From Orlajensenia sp001423545 (GTDB taxonomy: Bacteria; Actinomycetota; Actinomycetes; Actinomycetales; Microbacteriaceae): a DNA stretch of 64,000 nucleotides. The position numbers and the translations under genes were made by a program. The notes below the pieces were generated by a model. The model was given only the letters and a program-made list of their open reading frames with translations. It was not told the DNA's origin and did no database searches. Below are positions 43,100 to 52,450 of the stretch, one piece after another. Location of the stretch: positions 186,001 through 250,000 of the forward strand of contig LMOK01000001.1 of assembly GCA_001423545.1 (NCBI GenBank), written 5' to 3'. Numbering within the stretch: position 1 is the first letter of the stretch; every line of letters starts with the position of its first letter.

Positions 43100-44293
43100 T
43101 CAGCCGCGGCGGTCGGGGTCGCTGATGGCTCCGAGCACGAGGGCCGCCTGCAGGATGAGGGCCTCCCGTGAGCCTGTGGCATCCCAGCCGATGACCTCGG
43201 AGACCCTCTTGAGGCGGTAGCGCACCGTGTTCGGATGCACGAACAGCTCGCGGGCTGTCGCTTCGAGGGAGCGCCCATTGTCGAGGTAGCTCCACAGGGT
43301 GTTGAGCAGCTCGGTCGAGTGCGCGCTGAGCGGGCGGTAGATGCGGTGGATGAGCGTGGCGCGCGCAAGCGGATCCCCTGCCAGAGCGCGTTCGGGCAGC
43401 AGGTCGTCGGCCTGAACGGGGCGCGGGGCGTTGCGCCAGGCGCGAGCGACGGCGAACCCGGCCAGGGCGGCCTTGGCGCTCTTGGAGGCGTCGACGAGGT
43501 TCGGCACCTCGTGACCGAGCACCAGGTGCCCGTCGCCGAAGTGCGGCTCCAGTGCCTTCGCGATGTCCATGAAGCCGAGTGACGCTGCCGGCTCGGCGTC
43601 CTCTCCATCGCGCGCCTCGGGGCGGGCGCGCCCGATCACGAGGACGAGACGACCACCCTGCACTCCGATGAGCACATCGGCTGCCATGTGGCGTGCTGCA
43701 CGACGCAGCACGTCGACGTCCAGCATCCGGGGCGTGGTACCGACGAGCACGGCGACGGCACCGTGTCCGTGCCAGCCGAGGGCGGCGATCCGGCTCGGCA
43801 GCTCGTCGTCGTACTCGCCCGACAGGATCGAGTCGACGACGAGGGCCTCGAGCCTGGCGTCCCAGAGGCCACGGGCCTCGGCTGCGCGGGCGTAGACGTC
43901 GGCTGCCGCGAAGGCGATCTCGCGCGAGTAGAGCAGGATCGCCTCCCGGAGGTCGACGCTGCCGTCCTTGACGCGGTGCTCGACGACCTCGACGACCACC
44001 CTGATGAGCTGCAGAGTCTGCTGGAGGCTCACCGAACGGAGCAGCTCACGAGGAGCTGCTCCGAACACGTCTGCCGCGATCCACGGGATCGACTTCGGAT
44101 CGTCGTACCAGGAGATGAACGAGGTGATGCCGGCCTGCGCCACCAGTCCCACCGCGGACCGCCGCCCCGGCGGCATGTCGCCGTACCAGGGCAGCGTGTC
44201 CTCGAGGCGTTTGATGGTCGCAGTGGAGAGCTCGCCTGAGATCGTGCGGAGCCAGGCGAGCGTCTCCTTCTTGGTGCGCGGCGTCGTGGGCAC
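43100..44293 (-). CDS. PucR-type regulator of fatty acid synthesis (FasR-like)
   Basis: A 397-aa regulator: an N-terminal GGDEF-like/unknown domain, a middle region, and a C-terminal PucR helix-turn-helix (LFVHPNTVRYRLKRVSEVIGWDATGSREALILQAALVLGA). In Streptomyces a protein of this type beside fabD (FasR) activates the FAS-II operon; the same placement is seen here, so FasR is the likely homologue. The GTG start lies 8 nt after the aceE stop. Confidence 0.85.
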   Translation of the reverse strand: MPTTPRTKKETLAWLRTISGELSTATIKRLEDTLPWYGDMPPGRRSAVGLVAQAGITSFISWYDDPKSIPWIAADVFGAAPRELLRSVSLQQTLQLIRVVVEVVEHRVKDGSVDLREAILLYSREIAFAAADVYARAAEARGLWDARLEALVVDSILSGEYDDELPSRIAALGWHGHGAVAVLVGTTPRMLDVDVLRRAARHMAADVLIGVQGGRLVLVIGRARPEARDGEDAEPAASLGFMDIAKALEPHFGDGHLVLGHEVPNLVDASKSAKAALAGFAVARAWRNAPRPVQADDLLPERALAGDPLARATLIHRIYRPLSAHSTELLNTLWSYLDNGRSLEATARELFVHPNTVRYRLKRVSEVIGWDATGSREALILQAALVLGAISDPDRRG

Positions 44294-44301
44294 TGTCGCT
44301 G

Positions 44302-47028
44302 TTAGCTCTCGCCCCCGGCGTTGCCGGTGGTTCCAGCGTTCACGTCGTGCAGCTTGTACTTCTCGATTGCCTGGGCCGGGAGGCTGCGGTCGACTTCACC
44401 GCGCGAGGCGAGGAGCTCGAGAGCGCGCACCACGACCGACGGGCCGTCGATCTTGAAGAAGCGACGGGCGGCGGCGCGGGTGTCCGAGAATCCGAAGTCG
44501 TCTGCACCGAGCGTGGCGTACTGCCCGGGCACGAACTGGCGGATCTGGTCGGGGACCGCGTGCGAGAAGTCCGTCACGGCGACGAACGGGCCCTGGGCTC
44601 CGGCCAGCTTCTGCCAGACGTACGGCGACTGAGGAGCGGCATCCGGGTTCAGGAAGTTGTGCGACTCGGCGGCGAGACCGTCACGTCGCAGCTCCGACCA
44701 GCTCGTGACGCTCCAGACGTCGGCGGAGACGCCCCAGTCCTCGGCGAGCAGCTTCTGGGCCTCGAGCGCCCAGGGCACGGAGACACCGGAGGCGAGCAGC
44801 TGCGTCTTCGGGCCGGCGACGGTACCGTCAGCCAGCTTGTAGATGCCGCGCACGACGCCTTCGACGTCGAGGTTCTCCGGCTCGGCCGGCTGGACGTACG
44901 GCTCGTTGTAGACCGTCAGGTAGTACATGACGTTCGGGTCGGTGTGCTCTCCGCCGTACATGCGCTCGAGGCCGGCGCGCACGATGTGCCCGATCTCGTA
45001 GCCGTATGCGGCGTCGTACGCGACGACGGCCGGGTTCGTGGCGCTGAGCACCAGCGAGTGGCCGTCGGCGTGCTGGAGGCCCTCACCCGTGAGCGTCGTC
45101 CGGCCGGCGGTGGCGCCGATCATGAAGCCGCGGGCCATCTGGTCGCCGGCAGCCCAGATGGCGTCACCGGTGCGCTGGAAGCCGAACATCGAGTAGAAGA
45201 CGTACACGGGGATGAGGGGTTCGCCCTGCGTCGCGTACGAGGTTCCGATGTTCGTGAACGCGGCGAGGGCACCGGCCTCGTTGATGCCGACGTGCAGGAT
45301 CTGGCCCTGCGGGCTCTCCTTGTAGGCCAGGAGCAGCTCGCGGTCGACCGAGGTGTAGTGCTGGCCGTTGGGGTTGTAGATCTTCGCGTTCGGGAAGAAC
45401 GCATCCATGCCGAAGGTGCGGGCCTCGTCGGGGATGATCGGCACGATGCGGTGGCCGAAGTCCTTGGAACGGATGAGGTCCTTGAGCAGGCGCACGAAGG
45501 CCATCGTCGTGGCGATCTCCTGCGTACCGGAGCCCTTCTTGGCGATGGCGTACGCCGAGTCGTCAGGGAGCGAGAGCGCCGTGTGCTTCGTGCGACGCTC
45601 GGGGACGTAGCCGCCGAGGGCGCGACGACGCTCCTGCAGGTACTGGATCGCCTCGTCCTGCTCGCCCGGGTGGTAGTAGGGCGGAAGGTAGGGGTTCTCC
45701 TCGAGCTGCGCATCCGTGATCGGGATGTGCATGGCGTCGCGGAAGTCCTTGAGGTTCTCCAGCGTCATCTTCTTCATCTGGTGGGTCGCGTTGCGGCCCT
45801 CGAACGACGGTCCGAGGCCGTAGCCCTTGATCGTCTTCGCGAGGATGACCGTGGGCTGGCCCTTGTGCTCACTGGCGGCCTTGAAGGCGGCGTAGATCTT
45901 CTTGTAGTCGTGGCCGCCGCGCTTGAGGCCCCAGATCTGGTCGTCGGTGAGGTCCTTGACGAGCTCGAGGGCACGGGGGTCGCGTCCGAAGAAGTTCTCG
46001 CGCACGTAGGCGCCGTCCTCGGTCTTGTAGGTCTGGTAGTCGCCGTCGGGGGTGACGTTCATGAGGGTGCGGAGGGCGCCGTCGTCGTCGCGGGCGAGCA
46101 GGTCGTCCCACTCGCGGCCCCAGACGACCTTGATGACGTTCCAGCCGGCACCGCGGAAGAAGCTCTCGAGCTCCTGGATGATCTTGCCGTTGCCGCGCAC
46201 GGGGCCGTCGAGTCGCTGCAGGTTGCAGTTGATGACGAAGTTGAGGTTGTCGAGACCGTCGTTCGCCGCGAGCTGGAGGGCTCCGCGGCTCTCGACCTCG
46301 TCCATCTCGCCGTCGCCGAGGAACGCCCAGACCTGCTGGTCGCTGGCGTCCTTGATGCCACGGTTGGTCAGGTACTTGTTCGCCTGCGCCTGGTAGATGG
46401 CGTTGATCGGGCCGAGGCCCATCGACACCGTCGGGAACTGCCAGAACTCGGGCATGAGACGCGGATGCGGGTACGAGGAGAGACCGTGGGGTGCCTGCGA
46501 CTTCTCCTGGCGGAATCCGTCGAGCTGGTTCGCCGACAGGCGACCCTCGAGGAACGCGCGGCCGTAGATGCCGGGGGAGGCGTGGCCCTGCACGAAGATC
46601 TGGTCGCCGCCGCCGGGGTGGTCCTGGCCGCGGAAGAAGTGGTTGAAGCCGACCTCGTAGAGCGACGCGGCTCCGGCGTAGGTCGAGATGTGGCCGCCGA
46701 CACCGATGCCGGGGCGCTGCGCACGGTGCACGAGCACGGCCGCGTTCCAGCGCATCCAGGCGCGGTAGCGGCGTTCGACCTCTTCGTCACCGGGGAAGGT
46801 CGGCTCGTTCTCGGGAGCGATGGTGTTGAGGTAGTCCGTCGTCGGCACCATCGGAACCCCGAGGTGCAGTTCCTTCGAGCGGCGCAGCAGGCTGAGGATG
46901 ATCTCCCGAGCACGGCCGTGGCCCTCAGCGGCGACGAGGGCGTCGAGGGACTCAGTCCACTCGGCGGTTTCCTCCGGGTCTGAATCCACATTCGTCACGG
47001 AATACGGATCCTGGTCGTTGACAGTCAC
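44302..47028 (-). CDS. aceE: Pyruvate dehydrogenase E1 component, homodimeric type
   Basis: It oxidatively decarboxylates pyruvate and feeds the lipoyl acetyltransferase. The 908-aa protein has the thiamine diphosphate motif GDGEMDEVESRG...N (about residue 240), the HATHQMKKMTLENL block, and the transketolase-like C-terminal domains. The GTG at 47028 is chosen from the GAGAGG Shine-Dalgarno and family length. Acetyl-CoA from this reaction is the substrate for the FAS-II genes downstream. TAGAAT and TAGGAT boxes lie in the divergent 209-bp gap. Confidence 0.96.
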   Translation of the reverse strand: MTVNDQDPYSVTNVDSDPEETAEWTESLDALVAAEGHGRAREIILSLLRRSKELHLGVPMVPTTDYLNTIAPENEPTFPGDEEVERRYRAWMRWNAAVLVHRAQRPGIGVGGHISTYAGAASLYEVGFNHFFRGQDHPGGGDQIFVQGHASPGIYGRAFLEGRLSANQLDGFRQEKSQAPHGLSSYPHPRLMPEFWQFPTVSMGLGPINAIYQAQANKYLTNRGIKDASDQQVWAFLGDGEMDEVESRGALQLAANDGLDNLNFVINCNLQRLDGPVRGNGKIIQELESFFRGAGWNVIKVVWGREWDDLLARDDDGALRTLMNVTPDGDYQTYKTEDGAYVRENFFGRDPRALELVKDLTDDQIWGLKRGGHDYKKIYAAFKAASEHKGQPTVILAKTIKGYGLGPSFEGRNATHQMKKMTLENLKDFRDAMHIPITDAQLEENPYLPPYYHPGEQDEAIQYLQERRRALGGYVPERRTKHTALSLPDDSAYAIAKKGSGTQEIATTMAFVRLLKDLIRSKDFGHRIVPIIPDEARTFGMDAFFPNAKIYNPNGQHYTSVDRELLLAYKESPQGQILHVGINEAGALAAFTNIGTSYATQGEPLIPVYVFYSMFGFQRTGDAIWAAGDQMARGFMIGATAGRTTLTGEGLQHADGHSLVLSATNPAVVAYDAAYGYEIGHIVRAGLERMYGGEHTDPNVMYYLTVYNEPYVQPAEPENLDVEGVVRGIYKLADGTVAGPKTQLLASGVSVPWALEAQKLLAEDWGVSADVWSVTSWSELRRDGLAAESHNFLNPDAAPQSPYVWQKLAGAQGPFVAVTDFSHAVPDQIRQFVPGQYATLGADDFGFSDTRAAARRFFKIDGPSVVVRALELLASRGEVDRSLPAQAIEKYKLHDVNAGTTGNAGGES

Positions 47029-47237
47029 ACTCGACCTCTCATTTGGGGGCAGATCATGCCGCTGGGACGTGTCGTAGAACGCGCGGTCGGATTGCGTCCG
47101 CACAACTCGCCATCCTATTGATTCTATTTCTCCTCCGTGGCGCATCCGAACCACCGGCTATCGTTGCGATGGTCCGCCCGGGCCGTCCTCCGGGCTCCCG
47201 CTCGACTCTGCTCGGGCCTACGAGACGGAGATCACTC

Positions 47238-47702
47238 ATGGGTGTGCAGGTCGGTGATGAGGCTCCGCCGTTCACTCTGGTCAACCAGTACGGGGCGGAT
47301 GTCTCCCTCGAGTCCTTCCGTGGACGCCGGGCCGTGGCCCTCGTGTTCTTCCCGCTCGCGTTCTCACGCACCTGCTCGGGGGAGCTCTGCGAGCTCCGCG
47401 ACAACCTGACGCTCTTCGCTGCGGAAGACGTGGATTTGCTCGGCATCTCGGTGGACTCGAAGCACACCCTGCGGGCGTGGGCGGAGGCCGAGGGCTTCGG
47501 CTTCGACCTGCTCGCCGACTTCTGGCCGCACGGGGCCGTGGCGTCGTCGTACGGGGTGTTCCTTCCCGAGCGGGGCTACGCGGGACGCGCGACCTTCCTC
47601 ATCGACACTGGCGGCATCGTGCGCGCCCGCTTCGAGAGCGAGCCGGGGGAGCCTCGCCCGCTGGCCGCCTACCGGGACGCCTTGGCCACCCTGGGCGGCT
47701 GA
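47238..47702 (+). CDS. Peroxiredoxin (AhpE-like)
   Basis: A 154-aa thiol peroxidase of the AhpC/TSA fold. The peroxidatic Cys46 is in FFPLAFSRTCSGELCELRD, with Cys51 as possible resolving residue; downstream LGISVDSKHTLRAWAE fits. AhpE proteins in actinobacteria reduce organic peroxides and peroxynitrite. ACGGAG lies before the ATG. An in-frame upstream start at 47043 would add 65 residues without homology and was rejected. Confidence 0.92.
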   Translation: MGVQVGDEAPPFTLVNQYGADVSLESFRGRRAVALVFFPLAFSRTCSGELCELRDNLTLFAAEDVDLLGISVDSKHTLRAWAEAEGFGFDLLADFWPHGAVASSYGVFLPERGYAGRATFLIDTGGIVRARFESEPGEPRPLAAYRDALATLGG

Positions 47703-47724
47703 GCGGCATCCGTCTTCGCATCCC

Positions 47725-48432
47725 TCAGCCGATGAGGCTGACCGCGCGGGCGATGACCAGCGCGAGGATGACGAACCCGCCGAACGACTCCAGCGACATC
47801 AACAGCTTCGCCCGGCTGGTCAGGGGCATCGCGTCGGTGGGACTGAAAGCCATGGAATTCGAGAGCGAGAAGTAGAAGTAGTCGACGAAGCTCGCCGTCC
47901 AGTCGCTCGTGGCGGACGAACCGGCCGCGACCTCGTCGATGGCGTCGTCGTCCTCGTCCTGGGGGAAACGGAAGTCGGCCTTGGGCAGCTCGCTGCGCTT
48001 GGCCATGGTGCGTACGACAGGGCCACCGCGATCGATCTCCCAGTAGAGCAGGGCGAATCCGATGACGTTGGCGACCCAGACCTGCAGTGCGGACTGCAGC
48101 AGGGAGGGGCCCGCCTCGGAGCCGCCGACGAGGAGGAGCACCAGCGAGACGATCGTGATCTGGTTGGAGAGCACGACCACGATGGCGAGGGCCAGAGAGA
48201 GGGTGCGCGACCAGCGGGTCTGACGCGACAGGTGGTGCGGGTTGATGGCGATGAGCGGTATGAGAAGCAGGATTCCGATCGCCACCGTCACGTATCGCTG
48301 CACCGTGATGAGATCGTTGGGTAGAGCGCCGTAGAGGGCCAGAGCGACCACGAGGGCGAGGACGGCCGGCCAGCGGTGCTCGATCCGAGCCGTGCGCGTT
48401 GCGTGTTGGGTGATCGTGGACGACTTCGGCAT
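47725..48432 (-). CDS. DUF1345-like membrane protein (paralogue 1)
   Basis: A 235-aa protein with about six membrane spans, an acidic loop (DFRFPQDEDDDAIDE) and a C-terminal block (FVDYFYFSLSNSMAFSPTDAMPL...FVILALVIARAV) that resembles the DUF1345 pattern. About half of its residues match the neighbouring protein encoded at 48504-49193, including the acidic loop, so the pair arose by tandem duplication. Function unknown; a transport or channel role is a guess from layout. It is convergent with the peroxiredoxin gene. Confidence 0.75.
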   Translation of the reverse strand: MPKSSTITQHATRTARIEHRWPAVLALVVALALYGALPNDLITVQRYVTVAIGILLLIPLIAINPHHLSRQTRWSRTLSLALAIVVVLSNQITIVSLVLLLVGGSEAGPSLLQSALQVWVANVIGFALLYWEIDRGGPVVRTMAKRSELPKADFRFPQDEDDDAIDEVAAGSSATSDWTASFVDYFYFSLSNSMAFSPTDAMPLTSRAKLLMSLESFGGFVILALVIARAVSLIG

Positions 48433-48503
48433 CAGGCGAGTCTAGGACTGCAGCGGATGCGCGGGGTCGCGGCATCCGGATGCCGGGTGCGGCCGGCCGG
48501 GGC

Positions 48504-49193
48504 TCAGGCGAGGATGTTCACGGCACGGGCGATGACGAGCGCCAGGATCACGAAGCTGCCGAAGGCCTGCAGCAGGTTCAGCAGCTTGAAACGGTGCGAG
48601 AGCGGCATCGCGTCGGTCGCGCTGTAGGCCATCGACGTCGACACCGATGTGTACAGGTAGTCGACGAAGCTCGGCATCCAGTCCACGACCTTCGACGACC
48701 GGGTGGCCACTTCGGTGACGGCATCATCGTCCTCGTCCTGCGGGAACCGGAAGTCGGCAGGCGGGAGCTGGTCGCGGGCGGTGAGTGCACGGGCGACGGG
48801 TCCGCCGCGGTCGAGCTCCCAGTAGAGCAGGGCGAACGCGATCGCGTTGGTGACCCAGACCTGCAGGCTCGACAGCAGCAGCCCGGATGTATCGCGGGAG
48901 CCGGCGACGAGGTCACCGATGAGGAAGACGATCGTGACCTGGTTGGAGGTGACGAGGAGGCACGCGAGCACGAGCCCGATGATGCGCGACCATCGCGTCT
49001 CCTGGTTCAGCCTGCGGGGGTTCATGATGACGAGCGGAATCATGAGCAGCACGGCCAGACCGATCACCACCAGACGTTGCTCGGGGAAGAGCGACGAGGG
49101 GAGGAACGCATAGAGCGCTAGTGCCAGGAACAGCGCCACGGCGACGGGCCAACGGTTCTCGGTCTGGGTAGTTCGACTCGGATGGCGCTCCAT
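48504..49193 (-). CDS. DUF1345-like membrane protein (paralogue 2)
   Basis: A 229-aa membrane protein with the same layout as its neighbour: spans at 15-40, 40-60, 75-95, 110-130 and near the C-terminus, an acidic loop DFRFPQDEDDDAVTE, then FVDYLYTSVSTSMAYSATDAMPL and FVILALVIARAV. It is separated from the first paralogue by 71 bp and is divergent from tRNA-Val. Function unknown. Confidence 0.75.
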   Translation of the reverse strand: MERHPSRTTQTENRWPVAVALFLALALYAFLPSSLFPEQRLVVIGLAVLLMIPLVIMNPRRLNQETRWSRIIGLVLACLLVTSNQVTIVFLIGDLVAGSRDTSGLLLSSLQVWVTNAIAFALLYWELDRGGPVARALTARDQLPPADFRFPQDEDDDAVTEVATRSSKVVDWMPSFVDYLYTSVSTSMAYSATDAMPLSHRFKLLNLLQAFGSFVILALVIARAVNILA

Positions 49194-49246
49194 GGGCGCG
49201 AGTCTAGGCGCGCTCCGGTATCATCGAACGCAGCCTCGCGCGTCGA

Positions 49247-49319
49247 GGGCCTTTAGCTCAGTTGGTAGAGCGCCACGTTTACACCGTGGATGTCATCGGT
49301 TCGAGCCCGGTAGGGCCCA
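49247..49319 (+). tRNA. tRNA-Val (TAC)
   Basis: A 73-nt cloverleaf: acceptor GGGCCTT (49247-49253) with AGGGCCC (49312-49318), discriminator A. The anticodon stem CCACG/CGTGG holds the loop TTTACAC with TAC at 49280-49282. D- and T-loops are intact; CCA is not encoded. Confidence 0.96.
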
Positions 49320-49395
49320 CTCCTTCCTCTCCTTCCTCTCCTGTTCCTCTCCGTCGGCCTGGCTGCGTCGCCGCATCCGATAGCCTCCGAAGATC

Positions 49396-50328
49396 GTGAC
49401 GAACACATCAGGCACCGTCGAGCACAGCTCCGGTCTTCGTGGGGTCTTCCCGATCGTCATCGCAGCGCTCCTGTGGGGGACCACCGGAACGGCGGCGCAT
49501 TTCCTGCCCGACGACGTGAGCCCGCTGGCGACGGGTGCTGCGACCATGTTCATCGGCGGCGTGCTGCTGTTCGCCGTCTCGGCGCGGGGAGCCGCGGCTG
49601 CCCTCCGGGATCGACGCAGCCTGGTCTGGCTGCTGGTCGGGTCGCTCGGGGTCTTCGCCTATCCGCTGGCCTTCTACTCCTCGATGCACCTGGCCGGAGT
49701 CGCCATCGGCACGGTCGTGTCCCTCGGCGCTGCTCCGGTCTTCGCCGCCATCCTCGAGTTCCTGGTCGACCGGCGCCGGGTGTCGCTCCGGTGGGCTGTG
49801 GCGACGGCCGTGGCCGTGGTGGGCGTCTTGCTGCTGGCGACGGGAGGATCGACGGGAACAGAGGCAGCGGCATCCGTCTGGGGAGTGCTGCTCGGGCTCG
49901 TGGCAGCGTTCAGCTATGCGCTCTACACCTTCGCGAGCGAGCGGGCGATCGGTGCCGGGCATTCGTCGGGCTCGGTGATGGGTGCCTTGTTCGGCGTCGG
50001 AGCCGTGCTGCTGGCGCCCGTGCTGATCGTGACGGGTGCTCCGCTCCTGCAGAACTGGTCGAGTGTCGCCATCACGGGTTACCTCGCACTCGGTCCGATG
50101 TTCGTGGCCTACCTGCTGTTCGGTGCAGGCCTGCGCTGGGTGCGCAGCAGCACGGCAACGGTGATCACCCTCATCGAGCCCGCCGTCGCGACGATTCTGG
50201 CCGTGGTGATCGTGGGCGAGCGCTTCGACCTGGTCGGCTGGCTCGGCCTGACGCTGGTCGCGGTCGGCATCCTCATCCTCGTGCTTCCCCGGCGGGGCCC
50301 GACGGCCCTGGACGCGCCGCGACTCTGA
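49396..50328 (+). CDS. EamA/RhaT-family DMT transporter
   Basis: A 310-aa protein with ten predicted spans in two EamA repeats (first ALLWGTTGTAAHFL, second WGVLLGLVAAFSYALYTFASERA; closing ATVITLIEPAVATILAVVIVGE). Such carriers export metabolites or amino acids. The GTG at 49396 is preceded by TAGCCT (9 nt upstream). It lies just after tRNA-Val and starts a run with the Nif3-like and zinc-ribbon genes. Confidence 0.88.
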   Translation: MTNTSGTVEHSSGLRGVFPIVIAALLWGTTGTAAHFLPDDVSPLATGAATMFIGGVLLFAVSARGAAAALRDRRSLVWLLVGSLGVFAYPLAFYSSMHLAGVAIGTVVSLGAAPVFAAILEFLVDRRRVSLRWAVATAVAVVGVLLLATGGSTGTEAAASVWGVLLGLVAAFSYALYTFASERAIGAGHSSGSVMGALFGVGAVLLAPVLIVTGAPLLQNWSSVAITGYLALGPMFVAYLLFGAGLRWVRSSTATVITLIEPAVATILAVVIVGERFDLVGWLGLTLVAVGILILVLPRRGPTALDAPRL

Positions 50329-50339
50329 GTGCCCGACGA

Positions 50340-50351
50340 TAGGGTTGACAC
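50340..50351 (+). promoter_or_regulatory. Leaderless -10 box of the Nif3-like gene
   Basis: TAGGGT at 50340-50345, 6 nt, then GTG at 50352. It overlaps the region just past the EamA gene's stop. Confidence 0.6.
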
Positions 50352-51173
50352 GTGCCGACTTCCCTCTCCGACGTGCTCCAGGTGGTGCAGGAACTCTGGC
50401 CTGTCGAGAACGCGGAATCGTGGGATGCCCCGGGTCTCGTGACGGGTGATCCGTCGGCCCCGATCGAACGGATGCTGCTCGCGGTCGATGCCGTCGGCCT
50501 CACCGTCGACGAGGCCATCGCCACCGAGAGCGACCTGCTGCTCGTGCACCACCCGCTGTTGCTGCGCGGTGTGACGAGCATCGCGGAGGATCGCTACAAG
50601 GGCTCGCTTCTGACCCGGCTTATCCGAGCGGACTGCGCCCTGCTCGCCGCGCACACGAATGCCGACATCGTCGACCGGGGCACCAGCGCAGTGCTGGCGG
50701 ATGCCCTCGGTCTCGTCGACGTCTATCCCATCGTTCCGGGAGCAGCTCCCGACACCGGACTCGGCCGCGTCGGTCGTCTCGCGACGCCGACGACGCTCGG
50801 CCGGCTGGCACGGTCTCTGGCCGAGATCCTGCCGGCCACGGCGTCCGGCATCCGTGTGTCCGGCGACTACGACACCAGTGTCCAGACCATCGCGGTCTGC
50901 GGGGGAGCCGGAGACTCGCTGCTCGGACACCCCGAGGTCACCGCCGCCGACGTCTACATCACGGCGGACCTGCGTCATCACCCGTCGTCGGAGGCGCGTG
51001 AGCAGGCCGTTCTCGCCGGCCGCGGCCCGGCGCTCATCGACGTCTCGCACTGGGCCAGTGAATGGCTCTGGCTCGACGCCGCCGCGGAACAACTCCGCTC
51101 AGCACTTCCGGAGCTCGAGGTGACGGTGAGCGACCTGCGCACCGATCCCTGGGACTTCGTCATCGTCCAGTAA
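50352..51173 (+). CDS. Nif3-like dinuclear metal center protein
   Basis: A 273-aa Nif3/YbgI-family protein that usually forms a hexamer with a dinuclear metal site. The metal ligands are in LLLVHHPLLLRG (two His) and ALLAAHTNADIVD (His, Asp), with the C-terminal DVSHWASEWLW (His) closing the site. It has been proposed to be a GTP cyclohydrolase-like or nucleotide-processing enzyme, but the function is not established. Actinobacteria often place it before the zinc-ribbon gene and rnpB. Confidence 0.92.
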   Translation: MPTSLSDVLQVVQELWPVENAESWDAPGLVTGDPSAPIERMLLAVDAVGLTVDEAIATESDLLLVHHPLLLRGVTSIAEDRYKGSLLTRLIRADCALLAAHTNADIVDRGTSAVLADALGLVDVYPIVPGAAPDTGLGRVGRLATPTTLGRLARSLAEILPATASGIRVSGDYDTSVQTIAVCGGAGDSLLGHPEVTAADVYITADLRHHPSSEAREQAVLAGRGPALIDVSHWASEWLWLDAAAEQLRSALPELEVTVSDLRTDPWDFVIVQ

Positions 51174-51195
51174 TGCATCACCAGAGGAGAACCAC

Positions 51196-51933
51196 GTGAA
51201 GGCCACCCCCACGGAGCAGAAGGAACTGCTGCGACTGCAGGCCATCGACACCCGCGTGCAGCAGTTGACCCACCTGCTGGCGAACTTGCCCGAGGACAAG
51301 ACGCTGGCAGCTCTCGCGTCGAAGTCGGAGGATGTGCGCCGCCGCCTCATCGGTGCGGTCGGCGAGCTCGATGACGCCAAGCTCGAGCTGACCCGTCTCG
51401 AATCCGACGTGGCCGTGGTCGAGGCCCGCATCGCTCGCGACAATGAGCGCGTACAGCACACGGCATCCGTCAAGGACATCCAGGCACTCGAGTCGGAACT
51501 GCTCGCGCTGCGCAAGCGTCAGGGCGATCTCGAGGAGATCGAGCTGAACGTCATGGAGCGGGTCGAGGACAAGGAGGCCGTCGTCGCCGACATCGAGAGC
51601 GAGCGTGCCGTACTCGCCGATGAGGCGAGTGTGACCACCCAGGAGCGCGACCGCAGCAAGGCAGCTCACGAGGGAACGCGTGCCGAGCTGGCGCGCGACC
51701 GCGAGGCCGTATCGGCCGGGATTCCCGAAGACCTGCGCGAGCTCTACGAGAAGCGCCGCACCCTGAACGGCGGCGTCGGGGCCGCCCTCATGCAGGCACG
51801 CACCTGCATGGGCTGCAACATGTCACTCACCGGATCCGACCTCGAGACCGTGCGCACGGCGCCGACGGACGAGGTGCTGTTCTGCCCGGACTGCGGGCGC
51901 ATCCTGGTGCGCACCGAGGAATCGGGCATCTGA
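51196..51933 (+). CDS. Coiled-coil protein with C4 zinc ribbon
   Basis: A 245-aa protein: a long coiled coil (about residues 5-180, heptad-rich with many Glu/Arg) followed by a C4 zinc ribbon, CMGC and CPDCG at the C-terminus (about residues 202-232). It belongs to the conserved CT398-like/zf-RING_7 family found next to nif3 and rnpB in actinobacteria. Role unknown; nucleic-acid binding is plausible. GTG start with AGAGGAGA upstream. Confidence 0.88.
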   Translation: MKATPTEQKELLRLQAIDTRVQQLTHLLANLPEDKTLAALASKSEDVRRRLIGAVGELDDAKLELTRLESDVAVVEARIARDNERVQHTASVKDIQALESELLALRKRQGDLEEIELNVMERVEDKEAVVADIESERAVLADEASVTTQERDRSKAAHEGTRAELARDREAVSAGIPEDLRELYEKRRTLNGGVGAALMQARTCMGCNMSLTGSDLETVRTAPTDEVLFCPDCGRILVRTEESGI

Positions 51934-51958
51934 CCGCTGCGCTGTAGGCTTGCTCTTC

Positions 51959-52336
<378 letters not shown>

Positions 52337-52342
52337 CCACCT

Positions 52343-52443
52343 GCTCGCTGAGGCCCGACGAAGTCGCGGCCGAAGCGCTGATCCGCGGCCACGATCTCCA
52401 TCGTGCGCTTCGCCCGCGGACTCCGTCCGGGGCTCAGCGAGCG
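52343..52443. repeat. Intergenic palindromic repeat, copy C
   Basis: Imperfect palindrome between rnpB and kdpE (convergent), beginning GCTCGCTGAGGCCC and ending GGGGCTCAGCGAGCG. The 25-bp core at 52406-52430 matches copies A and B with two mismatches. It likely also terminates rnpB and kdpE transcripts. Confidence 0.65.
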
Positions 52444-52450
52444 CTCACTA

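Noticed and set aside
44347..46983. Long open frame (878 codons) antisense to aceE
   Set aside because: High-G+C codon-position bias opens long antisense frames. The amino acid composition is unusual, and aceE itself has clear motifs on the other strand.
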